From assembly GCF_030036535.1 (NCBI RefSeq), contig NZ_CP080388.1, positions 806,001 to 870,000 of the forward strand: a DNA stretch of 64,000 nucleotides, given 5' to 3'. The position numbers and the translations under genes are program-made. Within the stretch, counting starts at the first letter, position 1. Every line of letters starts with the position of its first letter. The notes beneath the pieces were generated by a model that made no database searches, had not been told where the DNA came from, and saw only the letters and a program-made list of their open reading frames with translations. Positions 44,416 to 53,357 of this stretch are shown here, in pieces. The DNA comes from Agrobacterium cucumeris (lineage in GTDB: Bacteria > Pseudomonadota > Alphaproteobacteria > Rhizobiales > Rhizobiaceae).

Positions 44416-47124
44416 ATGACCACAGCCGGAGAGGACAGGACAGGCAGAAAGCGCCCGACCGGCGCATTCGCGCAGCGGCCGGACCTTGCACGCCGGGTTG
44501 CGGCCAAGCGCTTCTTCGCAAAAATTGTGCTGTTTTCCGAAAAAATGGCCCCGAAGACGTTGTGGCCGCTGTCCATCGCCGCCGTGTTTCTGGCGCTCGC
44601 CTGGTTCGGCCTTTACCGGCACATGCCGGATTTTCTGCGCCTCGGCATTGTTTTCGTACTTGTTTTTGGCTTCATCGCCACACTCCTGCCAATCCTGCGG
44701 CTGAAATGGCCAACCGACAATGACGCCTCCCGTCTGCTTGAAGACCGCAACGGCATGGCGCACCAGCCGGTCGGCGTTCAGGAAGACGAACCGGCCTTCG
44801 ATACGCCTTTTTCCCGCACGCTCTGGAAAGAACACCAGATCCGCATGGCCGAGCGCATTGCCGCGCTCAATGCCGGCCTGCCGAAACCCGATATCGCCCG
44901 TTATGACCGCCTGGCGCTGCGCGCCGTTCCGGCACTGCTTCTGGTCACCGCCTTCGGTTTTTCCTATTCGAACGGCGCGGGCACGGTTGCAGATGCATTC
45001 CGCAGCCGGCCGGCCGTTGGTCCGCTCAACCCCGATATCCGTCTCGATGCCTGGGTCACACCGCCCGCCTATACCGGCCGCGCGCCGATTTTCCTGACCG
45101 GACGTGATGCGAGCGGCCGCGACGCGGTTTCAGTACCGCAATCCTCCAGGCTGACGATCCGCATGACCGGCGGCGATGGCGGTGAGGAAGTGACCTTCGA
45201 GCCGGAAATGGCCGGCGCATTGCAGAAGCTTGCACCCGAAGCTGTACGCGCCGACAGCGCCAGCGGCGATGTCGCGGTTCAGACGCCGGCACGCTCGACG
45301 GATCAGCCCATTGCGCCGCGCACCTTTGCCATGGATGTCACCGAAAGCGGCATGATCAGTGCCAATGGCGAACAATGGGTGTTCAACGTCATTCCTGACC
45401 AGCCGCCCAGCATCGCCTTCGACAACATGCCGCGCCGCGCCGTCAACGGTGCGCTGGAAATCGGCTTCACCGCCAAGGACGATTATGGGCTGAAGGAAGC
45501 CCATGCCATCATCGAGCCACTCGGTGTAGCGGAAGGCGCGACGGCACTTTACCCACCGCCGGAATTCAAGCTGGATCTGCCGCGGCAGAATAATCGCGAG
45601 ATCAAGGGCCTGACCAGCCGCAACCTGACCGAACATCCGATGGCCGGCAAACGCGTGCGCATCACGCTGGTGGCAACCGACGGTGCGGGCCAAACGGGCC
45701 GCAGCCCTGCGCATGAAATGGTGCTGCCGGGCCGCAATTTCTCCGAACCGCTGGCAGCTTCCATTGCCGAACAGCGGCAGATTTTCTCGCTTGATACACG
45801 CCAGATGCCGAAGGCAATCGCCTATAACGAGGCGGTGGGCCTGCGGCCGGAAGAGACCATTCCCAACACCACGCACTATCTGCTGCTGCAATCGGCGCAG
45901 ACCCGCATGCGGCTTGCCTATAATGACGAAATGCTGAAGAACACGGCGGATTACCTCTGGGAAATCGCGCTCGGCATTGAGGATGGCGATCTTTCGCAGG
46001 CGGAAAAGCGTCTGCGCGATGCGCAGACCGCGCTTTCCGAGGCGCTGCAGCGCAATGCCTCGGATGAGGAAGTTGCCAGGCTGATGCAGGATCTGCGCGA
46101 GGCGATGCAGCAATTCATGAGCGAGCTTGCGCAGCGCATGCAGAATGCGCCGCAGACCAACATGAATCAACAGGCGCAGAACGTATTGCGCCAGCGCGAT
46201 CTGGAAAACATGATGAACCAGATCGAGAACCTTGCCCGCTCCGGCAATCGCGACGCGGCGCAGGAAATGCTTTCGCAGCTGCAGCGCATGATGAACAATC
46301 TGCAGGCTGGCCGCCCGCAACGTCAGGGCCAGCAGGGGCAGCAGCAGAGCAGCAAGATGCGCCAGCAGATCGACAAGCTGGGCGAAATTCTCCAACAGCA
46401 GCAGAAGCTGATGGACGAGACCTTCAAGCTCGACCAGGCTCTTCGAGACCGCATGCAGCGCGGCGACCCCCAGCAGGGCGGCGAAGGCGAAGATGACCAG
46501 CAGATGGGCGAAAACGGCCAGCCGCCGCAGCAGGGTCAGCAAGGCCAGCAAGGCGAACAGGGTCAAAATGGTCAGCAGGGTGGACAACAGCCGAGCGACC
46601 AGATGACCGCCGAACAGCTGCGCGAGGCGCTGAAAAACCTGCGGGCGCAGCAGGATGCGCTCGGCAAGCAGCTCGGCGAGCTGCAGCAGGGCCTTCGTGA
46701 TCTCGGCATGGAACCGGGCGAAAACTTCGGCAAGGCGCAGCAGGAAATGCAGGGCGCCGGTGAAGCGCTCGGCAAGGGCCAGGGCGAACAGGCCGTCGAA
46801 GGACAGGGCAATGCGCTGAACGCGCTGCGCCAGGGCGCACAGGACATGATGGGCCAGATCATGCAGGCCATGCGCCAGCAGGGCCAGCAACCGGGTCAAG
46901 GGCAGGAAGGCATGGCCGGTCAGGGCGGCCAGAACGGCCGCGACCCGCTCGGCCGCCCACGCAGCACCACCGGCCCGGATTTCGGCGATCAGGTGAAGGT
47001 GCCTGACGAGATCGACGTGCAGCGCGCCCGCGAAATCCTCGAGGCCATCCGCGAGAAACTCGGCAACAACCCGCCGGGTGAGATCGAGCGGCGTTATCTG
47101 GAGCGGTTGCTGGATATTCGGTGA
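44416..47124 (+). CDS. large membrane-anchored protein, TIGR02302/DUF4175 family
   Basis: The 902-residue protein has N-terminal membrane segments (LWPLSIAAVFLALAWFGLY; ...LGIVFVLVFGFIATLLPILRL; LRAVPALLLVTAFGFSYSNG). A periplasmic domain with beta-rich segments follows (PDIRLDAWVTPPAYTGRAPIFLTG), then long helices with Asn/Gln repeats. Around residues 620-880 is a low-complexity stretch very rich in Gln, Gly and Met (for example GQQGQQGEQGQNGQQGG). This architecture is restricted to alphaproteobacteria; function unknown, perhaps envelope related. ATG at 44416 (GGGAGAAC upstream) is preferred to the TTG at 44413. Confidence 0.85.
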   Translation: MTTAGEDRTGRKRPTGAFAQRPDLARRVAAKRFFAKIVLFSEKMAPKTLWPLSIAAVFLALAWFGLYRHMPDFLRLGIVFVLVFGFIATLLPILRLKWPTDNDASRLLEDRNGMAHQPVGVQEDEPAFDTPFSRTLWKEHQIRMAERIAALNAGLPKPDIARYDRLALRAVPALLLVTAFGFSYSNGAGTVADAFRSRPAVGPLNPDIRLDAWVTPPAYTGRAPIFLTGRDASGRDAVSVPQSSRLTIRMTGGDGGEEVTFEPEMAGALQKLAPEAVRADSASGDVAVQTPARSTDQPIAPRTFAMDVTESGMISANGEQWVFNVIPDQPPSIAFDNMPRRAVNGALEIGFTAKDDYGLKEAHAIIEPLGVAEGATALYPPPEFKLDLPRQNNREIKGLTSRNLTEHPMAGKRVRITLVATDGAGQTGRSPAHEMVLPGRNFSEPLAASIAEQRQIFSLDTRQMPKAIAYNEAVGLRPEETIPNTTHYLLLQSAQTRMRLAYNDEMLKNTADYLWEIALGIEDGDLSQAEKRLRDAQTALSEALQRNASDEEVARLMQDLREAMQQFMSELAQRMQNAPQTNMNQQAQNVLRQRDLENMMNQIENLARSGNRDAAQEMLSQLQRMMNNLQAGRPQRQGQQGQQQSSKMRQQIDKLGEILQQQQKLMDETFKLDQALRDRMQRGDPQQGGEGEDDQQMGENGQPPQQGQQGQQGEQGQNGQQGGQQPSDQMTAEQLREALKNLRAQQDALGKQLGELQQGLRDLGMEPGENFGKAQQEMQGAGEALGKGQGEQAVEGQGNALNALRQGAQDMMGQIMQAMRQQGQQPGQGQEGMAGQGGQNGRDPLGRPRSTTGPDFGDQVKVPDEIDVQRAREILEAIREKLGNNPPGEIERRYLERLLDIR

Positions 47125-47182
47125 GGGTTGCGCACGGGTAATGGTGCGCCTCGTTACATCCTGTTTCAGAAGCTAAAGTTTC

Positions 47183-47300
47183 CGTCATGCCGGACTTGAT
47201 CCGGCATCCAGTTGGCGCGCGTCTGCGCGGCGGAAAGAGTTCCATCAGCCCAAGGACTTGGGCTGGCTGGATTCCGGCTCAAGGCCGGAATGACGGAGGT
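47183..47300. repeat. intergenic palindromic repeat element, family B copy 2
   Basis: GTCATGCCGGACTTGATCC continues into GGCATCCAG on the left and GGATTCCGGCTC/AAGGCCGGAATGACGG on the right, matching the ends of copy 1 (42545-42665). A hairpin AGCCCAAG/CTTGGGCT lies in the spacer. It is between the TIGR02302 gene and the convergent cpdR. Confidence 0.75.
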
Positions 47301-47381
47301 AGGGAGCTACGCTGAGCCAGGAGCTGACCAACAAAAAGGGCGGCCTAACAGCCACCCTCCCAATCCCTGCGATCCTGTCAC

Positions 47382-47741
47382 TCAGGCCGCCAGCGCCCGC
47401 GCCACGGCTTTGCGAATATCCGGAAGCGCAAAGGGTTTGGACACCACGTCCACGATCTTCGTCGCCAGATCATCGGCCCGTTCACGCTGCTCGGCATAAC
47501 CCGTCATCAGCAAAATGCGCATGGCCGGGAAGCTCTCGGCGGCGCGGTGCGCCAGCTCGATGCCATCCATGACCGGCATGCGGATATCCGAAAGAAGAAG
47601 ATCGAAACTGGTCTCCTGAAGCTTCTCCAGCCCCTGCTCGCCGTCAGCCGCCTCATGGGTCTCGTGACCGTCGAGACGCAGCGCGCGGGCAACGAAAGCC
47701 CGCAATGCATCCTCGTCTTCGGTAATCAGAATTTTCGCCAT
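47382..47741 (-). CDS. cpdR: single-domain response regulator CpdR
   Basis: CpdR, unphosphorylated, brings ClpXP to targets such as CtrA in the alphaproteobacterial cell cycle; CckA-ChpT phosphorylates it. The 119-residue protein is a bare receiver domain: acidic ITEDEDALRAFVARAL, phospho-acceptor Asp52 (LLLSDIRMPVMDGI), ILLMTGYAEQRERADDL, and VSKPFALPDIRKAVARALAA with the conserved Lys. The C-terminus ends in Leu-Ala-Ala, like a ClpXP-recognised tail. The CpdR-specific ILLMTGYA-QRERA block supports the name. It stands alone between repeats and hpt. Confidence 0.92.
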   Translation of the reverse strand: MAKILITEDEDALRAFVARALRLDGHETHEAADGEQGLEKLQETSFDLLLSDIRMPVMDGIELAHRAAESFPAMRILLMTGYAEQRERADDLATKIVDVVSKPFALPDIRKAVARALAA

Positions 47742-47881
47742 TAATCATTGCTCCTGGGGCATCTCCAGCCATGAGCAACATCGCAGGCTCCTCTTTTCAA
47801 GAGGTAAACACCCAGGCCCTGGCTGGGTGAATGGTTAATGAGGCGTCTCCGCCCTGTGCCGTTCCGGCACGGCAAATATGC

Positions 47882-48424
47882 TCAGGCGTCGCCTGTGACC
47901 ACGCCGACGAAAGGCAGTTCGCGGAAAGCATAGGCAACATCCATGCCGTAACCCACGACGAAATAGTCCGGACATTCGAAACCGACATAGTCGGCCTCCA
48001 GATCTTCCTTGCGCTTGACCTTCTTGTCGAGCAGCACGGCAATGGTGACGTTGCGCGCGCCGCGCTCATAAAGCAGTTCCTTGGCGAAACGCAGCGTGCG
48101 GCCGGATTCGAGAATATCGTCGATGAGAAGGACATCGCGGTCCTTCACGTCGCTGTCGATATCCTTGACGATCCTCACACCTTGCGAGACCGTGCCGGCG
48201 CCATAGCTCGACAGCGTGATGAATTCGACTTCGGGAGCAAGACCACTGTCATGCAGCGCCCGGATAAGATCGGCTGCGAAAATAAACGATCCCTTGAGCA
48301 CGGCAATGACCAGCAAATCCTTGGTCGGGCCACCGGCAATGTGCTTGGCCATATCGCGATTGCGCTCGGCGATCTGCTCGGCGGTGTAGAGCGGCTCGAT
48401 GTTTTTTCCACGGACGACGGGCAT
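47882..48424 (-). CDS. hpt: hypoxanthine phosphoribosyltransferase
   Basis: Hpt salvages hypoxanthine (and guanine) with PRPP to make IMP/GMP. The 180-residue protein has IAVLKGSFIFAADLIRALHD, ITLSSYGAGTVSQGVRIVKDI with the flexible loop, the PRPP site DVLLIDDILESGRTLRFAKELL, and VLLDKKVKRKEDLEADYVGFECPDYFVVGYGMD with the purine-binding Lys and Asp. Family length is standard. The start at 48424 has AGGAGAAAG immediately upstream. A TTTTAC/GTAAAA inverted repeat lies 28-45 bp before it. Confidence 0.94.
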   Translation of the reverse strand: MPVVRGKNIEPLYTAEQIAERNRDMAKHIAGGPTKDLLVIAVLKGSFIFAADLIRALHDSGLAPEVEFITLSSYGAGTVSQGVRIVKDIDSDVKDRDVLLIDDILESGRTLRFAKELLYERGARNVTIAVLLDKKVKRKEDLEADYVGFECPDYFVVGYGMDVAYAFRELPFVGVVTGDA

Positions 48425-48451
48425 TCTTTCTCCTGTGCTGCGCCTTGCCGA

Positions 48452-48469
48452 TTTTACCTTTCAGTAAAA
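48452..48469. promoter_or_regulatory. TTTTAC/GTAAAA inverted repeat before hpt
   Basis: TTTTAC (48452-48457) and GTAAAA (48464-48469) form a 6-bp inverted repeat around CTTTCA, upstream of hpt on the minus strand. It could be a regulator site or part of the promoter; the evidence is only its symmetry. Confidence 0.3.
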
Positions 48470-48494
48470 ATACGAAGATCACGCGTTAGCACAG

Positions 48495-49169
48495 TCAACG
48501 TTCGGACGCACCCGCCTCGACGAAGGAAAGCTTGATCTCTGGCGTTTTTCCACCGGGATGGCGCAACTTTGCCGAAAAACCGTGGCTGAAACCGGGCTGC
48601 ATCTCTCGCACCGGCGGTTCAATGACCATGCTGGCCACCAATTGCCCCTTGGCGGCAAAGAGATCGGCGCGAAGGGCCGGCACCTCTTCCAGATTGCCGC
48701 CATTATTCTCCACGATGCCACTGATGAGCAGGATATCCATGCCGCCCGCCTCCTGCGGCGTAACCGTCACGTGAGAAATCGCGAGCGGGTTTGCCGCGGC
48801 GACGGCCTGCTTTTCCGGCACGACCACCGAAAGGCCACCGGAGCAGACGAAAACGAAAATGGCGAGCCCCGCAACCAGCGCTGAATAGGCATCCGCCGAG
48901 AGGCGCGACAATCTGCGATCCAGCCAGCCGATGAAGGCAAGGCCAAGCGTACCGATGGTGACGGGTGGTTTTGCCATCTGCCGGCGTGCCGCGCCGCGAT
49001 TGTCGTTTCCGGGCTGACGTGCACGGTTTTCCTTGATGGTGACAAATTCCGCGTCTACCACGTCGTGGATCGGATTTGCCGTCCGCGCCGTGCGGCGCAC
49101 CGGCGTTTCCGGCATCAGGAGGTCGAAATCGAATGCCGCTTGCCGGCGAGATGAACGGAACATAGCCAT
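48495..49169 (-). CDS. membrane protein with C-terminal FxLYD-like domain, unknown
   Basis: The 224-residue protein starts MAMFRSSRRQAAFDFDLLMPETP, has a polar N-terminal 80 residues rich in Arg/Asn and one membrane segment (YSALVAGLAIFVFVCSGGLSVV). A periplasmic beta-domain (ISHVTVTPQEAGGMDILLISGIVENNGGNLEEVPALRADLF) resembles FxLYD. Such proteins are found next to ftsE in rhizobia, and this one is divergent from ftsE across 195 bp. A role at the divisome or envelope is possible only by context. AAGGA precedes the start at 49169. Confidence 0.65.
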   Translation of the reverse strand: MAMFRSSRRQAAFDFDLLMPETPVRRTARTANPIHDVVDAEFVTIKENRARQPGNDNRGAARRQMAKPPVTIGTLGLAFIGWLDRRLSRLSADAYSALVAGLAIFVFVCSGGLSVVVPEKQAVAAANPLAISHVTVTPQEAGGMDILLISGIVENNGGNLEEVPALRADLFAAKGQLVASMVIEPPVREMQPGFSHGFSAKLRHPGGKTPEIKLSFVEAGASER

Positions 49170-49364
49170 AGAATTCCTTGGATGAGGTTTTCCGGCCCGC
49201 AAAACTGGGCATTGCAACGAATCCTGCCAAGTTTTAAATTTAATTGGTTAATGCTTCGCAAAAACGGCTCGCGCAGGCCACCGGAACCGGGTTACACCGC
49301 GACATCCGGCCCCCAAGCGCCAGCGGTTTGCGAACCACCACGAAACGAAGAGACTGGAAGTCCG

Positions 49365-50024
49365 TTGATCCATTTCGAAAATGTCGGGTTGCGTTACGGC
49401 ATGGGACCCGAGATCCTGAGGGACATGACCTTCGATATCCCCAAGGGTTCGTTCCAGTTTCTGACCGGCCCCTCGGGTGCGGGCAAGACCTCACTGCTGC
49501 GCATGCTTTTGATGTCGCTGCAGCCCACCCGCGGCAATATTCGCATGTTCAACCGTGATGTATCACGCATTCCGCGCAGCGAACTGCCGATGCTGCGCCG
49601 CCGTGTCGGCATCGTCTTTCAGGATTTTCGGCTGCTGGATCATCTGACGACCTATGAGAATGTCGCCCTGCCGCTGCGCGTGCGCGGCAAGGAAGAAAGC
49701 GCTTACCGCAACGATGTGATCGAGCTTCTGAAATGGGTCGGGCTTGGCGAACGCATCAATGTGCTGCCGGCCATTCTGTCCGGTGGCGAAAAGCAGCGCG
49801 CCGCCATTGCCCGCGCCCTTATGGACCAGCCGGAAATATTGCTGGCCGACGAGCCGACCGGTAACGTCGATCCGCCGATGGCCAAGCGCCTTCTCAACCT
49901 CTTCCTGGAACTCAACCGGCTGGGCACGGCTGTTGTCATCGCCACCCATGATTTTGCGCTGATGGACCAGATCGACGCACGCCGGATGATTCTGACTGAA
50001 GGGCGGCTCGACATCTATGAATGA
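49365..50024 (+). CDS. ftsE: cell division ATP-binding protein FtsE
   Basis: FtsE is the ATPase of the FtsEX complex that activates peptidoglycan hydrolases at the septum. The 219-residue length is typical; motifs are Walker A GPSGAGKTS, Q-loop VFQDFRLLDHLTTYENVALPLRV, signature LSGGEKQRAAIARAL, Walker B ILLADEPTGN and switch ATHDFALMDQ. No ATG fits; a TTG at 49365 with GGAAG six bases upstream gives a normal N-terminus (LIHFENVGLRYGM). Longer frames back to 49182 are AT-rich leader. It overlaps ftsX by eight bases, so the two are translationally coupled. Confidence 0.93.
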   Translation: MIHFENVGLRYGMGPEILRDMTFDIPKGSFQFLTGPSGAGKTSLLRMLLMSLQPTRGNIRMFNRDVSRIPRSELPMLRRRVGIVFQDFRLLDHLTTYENVALPLRVRGKEESAYRNDVIELLKWVGLGERINVLPAILSGGEKQRAAIARALMDQPEILLADEPTGNVDPPMAKRLLNLFLELNRLGTAVVIATHDFALMDQIDARRMILTEGRLDIYE

Positions 50025-51024
50025 GATCACCCGCAAACAGCTGACCCCGGAAGCGGCCCAGCCGAAGCGCCCGCCCATGCGCATCCGCCCGATGGCGCCC
50101 ATCCTGCCGCCGTCGAACATTCAGGGCAATGCGCTGATGGTGGTGATCGCCATCATGGCCTTTCTCGCCTGCCTGACGCTCGGCGCCGTCTCCATGGTGC
50201 GCGCCACCGCCGCCACATGGCAGAGCCAGATTTCCCGTGAGATCACCATCCAGATCAAGCCCGAGGACGGGCTGGACATGAATGCGGCGCTCAACAAGGC
50301 GCGCAATCTGGCGCTCACCTTCGTCGGCACGCGGGATGGCACGATCCTTGACGATGCGGCGACATCACGCCTGCTGGAGCCATGGCTCGGCAGCGGTCTT
50401 GACCTTTCCGAACTGCCCATACCGCGCCTCGTCGTCATCACCATCGATGAAAACAATCCGCCTGATTTTCAGGCGATGCGGGACATGTTGAAGGCCGAGC
50501 TTCCGCAGGCATTTCTGGACGACCACCGCACATGGGTGGACAGGCTTGTCTCCATGGCCAGAACGACGGTCATGATCGGCCTCGGCGTTCTGATCCTCGT
50601 TTTCACCGCCATGGTATTGACGGTGGTGTTTGCGACACGCGGAGCGCTTTCCGGTAACCGGCATATCGTCGAGGTGCTGCATTTCGTCGGGGCGGAAAGC
50701 AGCTTCGTGGCACGGGAATTCCAGAAACACTTCCTGAAGATCAGCCTAAAAGGGGCGGCGGCGGGCGGCGCGCTCGCGGCCGCGGTTTTCCTTGTTGCCG
50801 GTTTCTGGCAATCGAGCACGGTCGCCACGCCGCAGAGCGATCAGGCAAGCGCGCTTTTCGGTTCGTTTTCCGTTGGTCTCGGCGGCTATATCGGCATCGC
50901 CACAACGATGATCGTCATAGCACTTCTCACCACCATCACGGCGCGCGTGACCGTCATCCGCACCATCGACGATATCGACCGCGTCCGCTCCGATCCGTCG
51001 AAAAGTGATGGCCTCACATCGTGA
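50017..51024 (+). CDS. ftsX: cell division protein FtsX
   Basis: FtsX is the membrane partner of FtsE. The 335-residue protein has a basic cytoplasmic N-terminus (NEITRKQLTPEAAQPKRPPMRIRP) and four membrane segments. These are ALMVVIAIMAFLACLTLGAVSMV, TTVMIGLGVLILVFTAMVLTVVF, AAAGGALAAAVFLVAGFW and LGGYIGIATTMIVIALLTTITA. A large periplasmic loop of about residues 70-165 (SREITIQIKPEDGLDMN...) lies between TM1 and TM2, as needed to reach hydrolases. The FtsX RHIVEVLHFVGAE motif lies before TM3. Start overlaps ftsE (ATGA-like). Confidence 0.92.
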   Translation: MNEITRKQLTPEAAQPKRPPMRIRPMAPILPPSNIQGNALMVVIAIMAFLACLTLGAVSMVRATAATWQSQISREITIQIKPEDGLDMNAALNKARNLALTFVGTRDGTILDDAATSRLLEPWLGSGLDLSELPIPRLVVITIDENNPPDFQAMRDMLKAELPQAFLDDHRTWVDRLVSMARTTVMIGLGVLILVFTAMVLTVVFATRGALSGNRHIVEVLHFVGAESSFVAREFQKHFLKISLKGAAAGGALAAAVFLVAGFWQSSTVATPQSDQASALFGSFSVGLGGYIGIATTMIVIALLTTITARVTVIRTIDDIDRVRSDPSKSDGLTS

Positions 51025-51142
51025 CCTTGCCCCCGAAATCCCATGGCAAACTGAAACCGTCACCATCCGGATGTAACCTGCGGACGGTGGACAAAAATGC
51101 CTGTTCCTTGCCTTAATCGGCGAGTATTCAGGAGGAATGTTT

Positions 51143-51868
51143 GTGAGTCGGATGGACCAGGATCAGACGACCACGCGACCGGCCAAAAAGGGCCTGTTGT
51201 CGCGGCGTGGTCCGTTGCGCCGTTTTATTCGCGGTTTTATCCTTCTTTGCGTTGTTCTCCTCGGCGTTTTTTTAGGCGGTTTCCTGTGGTTCGCCGATTC
51301 CGTTGCCTCCATGCGCCCGCCGGAGGGCACGAAGGGCGATGCCATCATTGTTCTGACCGGCGGCTATCAACGCATCGAACAGGCGGTCGGCCTGCTGCGT
51401 GATGGCGTGGGCAAACGTTTGCTGATTTCCGGCGTCAACCCGGCCACTACCCGCTCGCAGATCCGCAAGATGACGCAAGGCTCATCCGACATGTTTTCCT
51501 GCTGCGTGGACATGGGTTACAAAGCCATAGACACGATCGGCAATGCCAATGAAGCCGCAAGCTGGATACGCGATCACAACTACTCCTCGATCGTCGTCGT
51601 CACCAACAATTATCATATGCACCGCAGCCTGCATGAATTACGCAGCGCCAGCCCGCAGACGCAATTCATTGCCTATCCCGTCATCAGCGCTGATCTTGCC
51701 CGCACGAACTGGTTTGTGGAGCCGGATGTGGTCAGAACCATGCTCTATGAGTATCTAAAATTCGTGGCGGCGGCAGGACGTGATCTCACCGGCTTCGGCA
51801 AGGGCGATGGCCTGCGCAAGGCCGCCGCTGACCATTCCACCCCGAAGGTGGCGGCTGCGTCTCCATGA
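51143..51868 (+). CDS. YdcF-like (DUF218) membrane protein
   Basis: The protein has 241 residues with one N-terminal membrane segment (FIRGFILLCVVLLGVFLGGFLWF) and a DUF218/YdcF domain in the periplasm. That domain shows GDAIIVLTGGYQRIEQAVGLLRDGVGKRLLISG, GNANEAASWIRDHNYSSIVVVTNNYHMHRSLHELR and a C-terminal YEYLKF. YdcF-type proteins bind AdoMet in one E. coli case, and ElyC/SanA relatives act in envelope integrity; the role here is unknown. I chose GTG at 51143 because AGGAGG lies seven bases before it; the ATG at 51137 is too close. It is 118 bp after ftsX. Confidence 0.8.
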   Translation: MSRMDQDQTTTRPAKKGLLSRRGPLRRFIRGFILLCVVLLGVFLGGFLWFADSVASMRPPEGTKGDAIIVLTGGYQRIEQAVGLLRDGVGKRLLISGVNPATTRSQIRKMTQGSSDMFSCCVDMGYKAIDTIGNANEAASWIRDHNYSSIVVVTNNYHMHRSLHELRSASPQTQFIAYPVISADLARTNWFVEPDVVRTMLYEYLKFVAAAGRDLTGFGKGDGLRKAAADHSTPKVAAASP

Positions 51869-51983
51869 GCGGCAAGAAACGCGCTTGCTGCGGGGCCTTG
51901 TTTTCGTGTAGGCGTCTGGCATCGGCATCCGGCATCGAGGCGTATCAACGCTTCGGAACGGCTGCGCCCCGGGAAGGCTGTTG

Positions 51984-52784
51984 ATGCTCAAGCTGCGCTC
52001 TTTTCTTTTTAATACGCTGTTTTATCTCAACCTGATCGTCCGCATGATTGTGCTGACACCGATCTATTTCATTCTGCCGCGCAAGATCGCCTTCGAAATT
52101 CCCAAGAACTGGGCACGGTCCAACCATTGGCTGATGAAAACCATCGTCGGCACCAACTTCGAGATCGAGGGGCTTGAGAACATTCCCGAAACCGGCTGCA
52201 TCTTTGCGCCCAAGCATCAATCCTTCTGGGATACCTACGCACTGCTGCCCAATCTGCCGGACCCCGTCTACATTCTGAAACGGGAATTGATGTGGATTCC
52301 GCTGTTCGGCTGGTATGTGATGAAACAGCGCATGATCCCGGTCAACCGCGCCGCGCGTGGTAAGGTCATGCTGAAGGTGATGGAGCGGGCGAGAGAAGAA
52401 ATGGCGGCTGGCCGCGAACTCATTATCTACCCCGAAGGCACACGCCGCCCGCCCGGTGCCGAGCCCGAGTACCGTTACGGTATCGCCCGGCTTTATCGGG
52501 ATCTGCAGGTGCCGGTCATTCCCGTCGCCATGCATCCCGGCCTCTTCTGGCCACGCCGTTCGACCATGCGTTATCCCGGCCATTTCAAGGTGCGTATCCT
52601 GCCGGCTATCGAGCCGGGGTTGGACCCCGACGTGTTTTTCAAGCGGCTGATCGACGTCACGGAAAAGGCGAGCGACGAGTTGTTGCTGGAAACCGTGCGC
52701 AACAACCCGCACCTCCCGCTGCCGCCAACCGCCATCAAGCGCATCGCCGAGCTTCAGGGCACGGAAACAACCCCCGCCGGCTGA
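51984..52784 (+). CDS. plsC: 1-acyl-sn-glycerol-3-phosphate acyltransferase
   Basis: PlsC acylates lysophosphatidic acid at the inner membrane to make phosphatidic acid. The 266-residue protein has an N-terminal membrane segment (LFNTLFYLNLIVRMIVLTPIYFIL), the catalytic box KHQSFWDTY (His-x4-Asp), the glycerol-phosphate motif in IIYPEGTRRPPG, and VPVIPVAMHPGLFWPRRS. The first box has Lys-His-Gln in place of the usual Asn-His. Length is typical. Its end overlaps the convergent chaC by 31 bp. Confidence 0.9.
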   Translation: MLKLRSFLFNTLFYLNLIVRMIVLTPIYFILPRKIAFEIPKNWARSNHWLMKTIVGTNFEIEGLENIPETGCIFAPKHQSFWDTYALLPNLPDPVYILKRELMWIPLFGWYVMKQRMIPVNRAARGKVMLKVMERAREEMAAGRELIIYPEGTRRPPGAEPEYRYGIARLYRDLQVPVIPVAMHPGLFWPRRSTMRYPGHFKVRILPAIEPGLDPDVFFKRLIDVTEKASDELLLETVRNNPHLPLPPTAIKRIAELQGTETTPAG

Positions 52785-53308
52785 GCCGCAATCGTGCCGA
52801 CATTGGCGGCGATGCTTTCCAGCAGGGAGTCGCGAATGCCCATATCCTGTAGATGCTGCACGGTATTAAAAACGTAATCCGTGTTCGGGCCGGACCGACC
52901 CGAGGCAGTCGCGACAATGGTGGCCGCTTCGGCCACAGCAAGACCGCCAATGTACTGCTCATGCGCAGGGTCGGCCACATAGGTCACGGCACTGCCGCGC
53001 CTGCCATCGGCAAATGCGATGGCAACCACCCGCTCCTTGTAGACATTCGTCACCAGTTCTCGCTCGCGCAGATAAGCCATGACGGGATCATGATCCCTGC
53101 CTCGCACGCGAAATGCGACACCGAGGCAGGAGCCACCGCGTTCCAGACCCAGCACGAGACCGGGCTTTTCCGTGGTGCCCCTGTAAAAGTTGGAACTGAT
53201 GCAGAGCGAGCGCCGATAACCATGCAGCCGCGCCTGCTGCTTCTCCTCAAAGGCAAAGCCGGGGTTCCACATCAACGAACCGTAGCCAAAGACCCAAAAA
53301 TCGTCCAT
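52754..53308 (-). CDS. chaC: gamma-glutamylcyclotransferase, ChaC family
   Basis: ChaC enzymes cleave glutathione to 5-oxoproline and Cys-Gly. The 184-residue protein has the substrate loop WVFGYGSLMWNPGF, RLHGYRRSLCISSNFYRGT, GLVLGLERGGSCLGVAFRV, and the catalytic Glu in LRERELVTNVYKERVVAIAF. YVADPAHEQYIGGL and NTDYVFNTVQHLQDMG fill out the fold. The start at 53308 (MDDFWVFGYG) matches the family; longer frames cross the divergent gene start. It lies divergent from the DUF2125 gene with about 49 bp between. Confidence 0.9.
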   Translation of the reverse strand: MDDFWVFGYGSLMWNPGFAFEEKQQARLHGYRRSLCISSNFYRGTTEKPGLVLGLERGGSCLGVAFRVRGRDHDPVMAYLRERELVTNVYKERVVAIAFADGRRGSAVTYVADPAHEQYIGGLAVAEAATIVATASGRSGPNTDYVFNTVQHLQDMGIRDSLLESIAANVGTIAAQPAGVVSVP

Positions 53309-53357
53309 ATCCCAAGCCAAATCAAAATTCCCTGAAGTCTGTTCATCGGAGATCAAT

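Noticed and set aside
43104..44576. Minus-strand frame of 490 codons opposite lysA
   Set aside because: Antisense shadow of lysA, which is intact with all PLP motifs.
45130..46899. Long open frame (589 codons) on the minus strand inside the TIGR02302 gene
   Set aside because: Its Leu/Ala-rich translation is the antisense of the Gln/Gly-rich repeats and has no domain; the plus frame has a proper start and family features.
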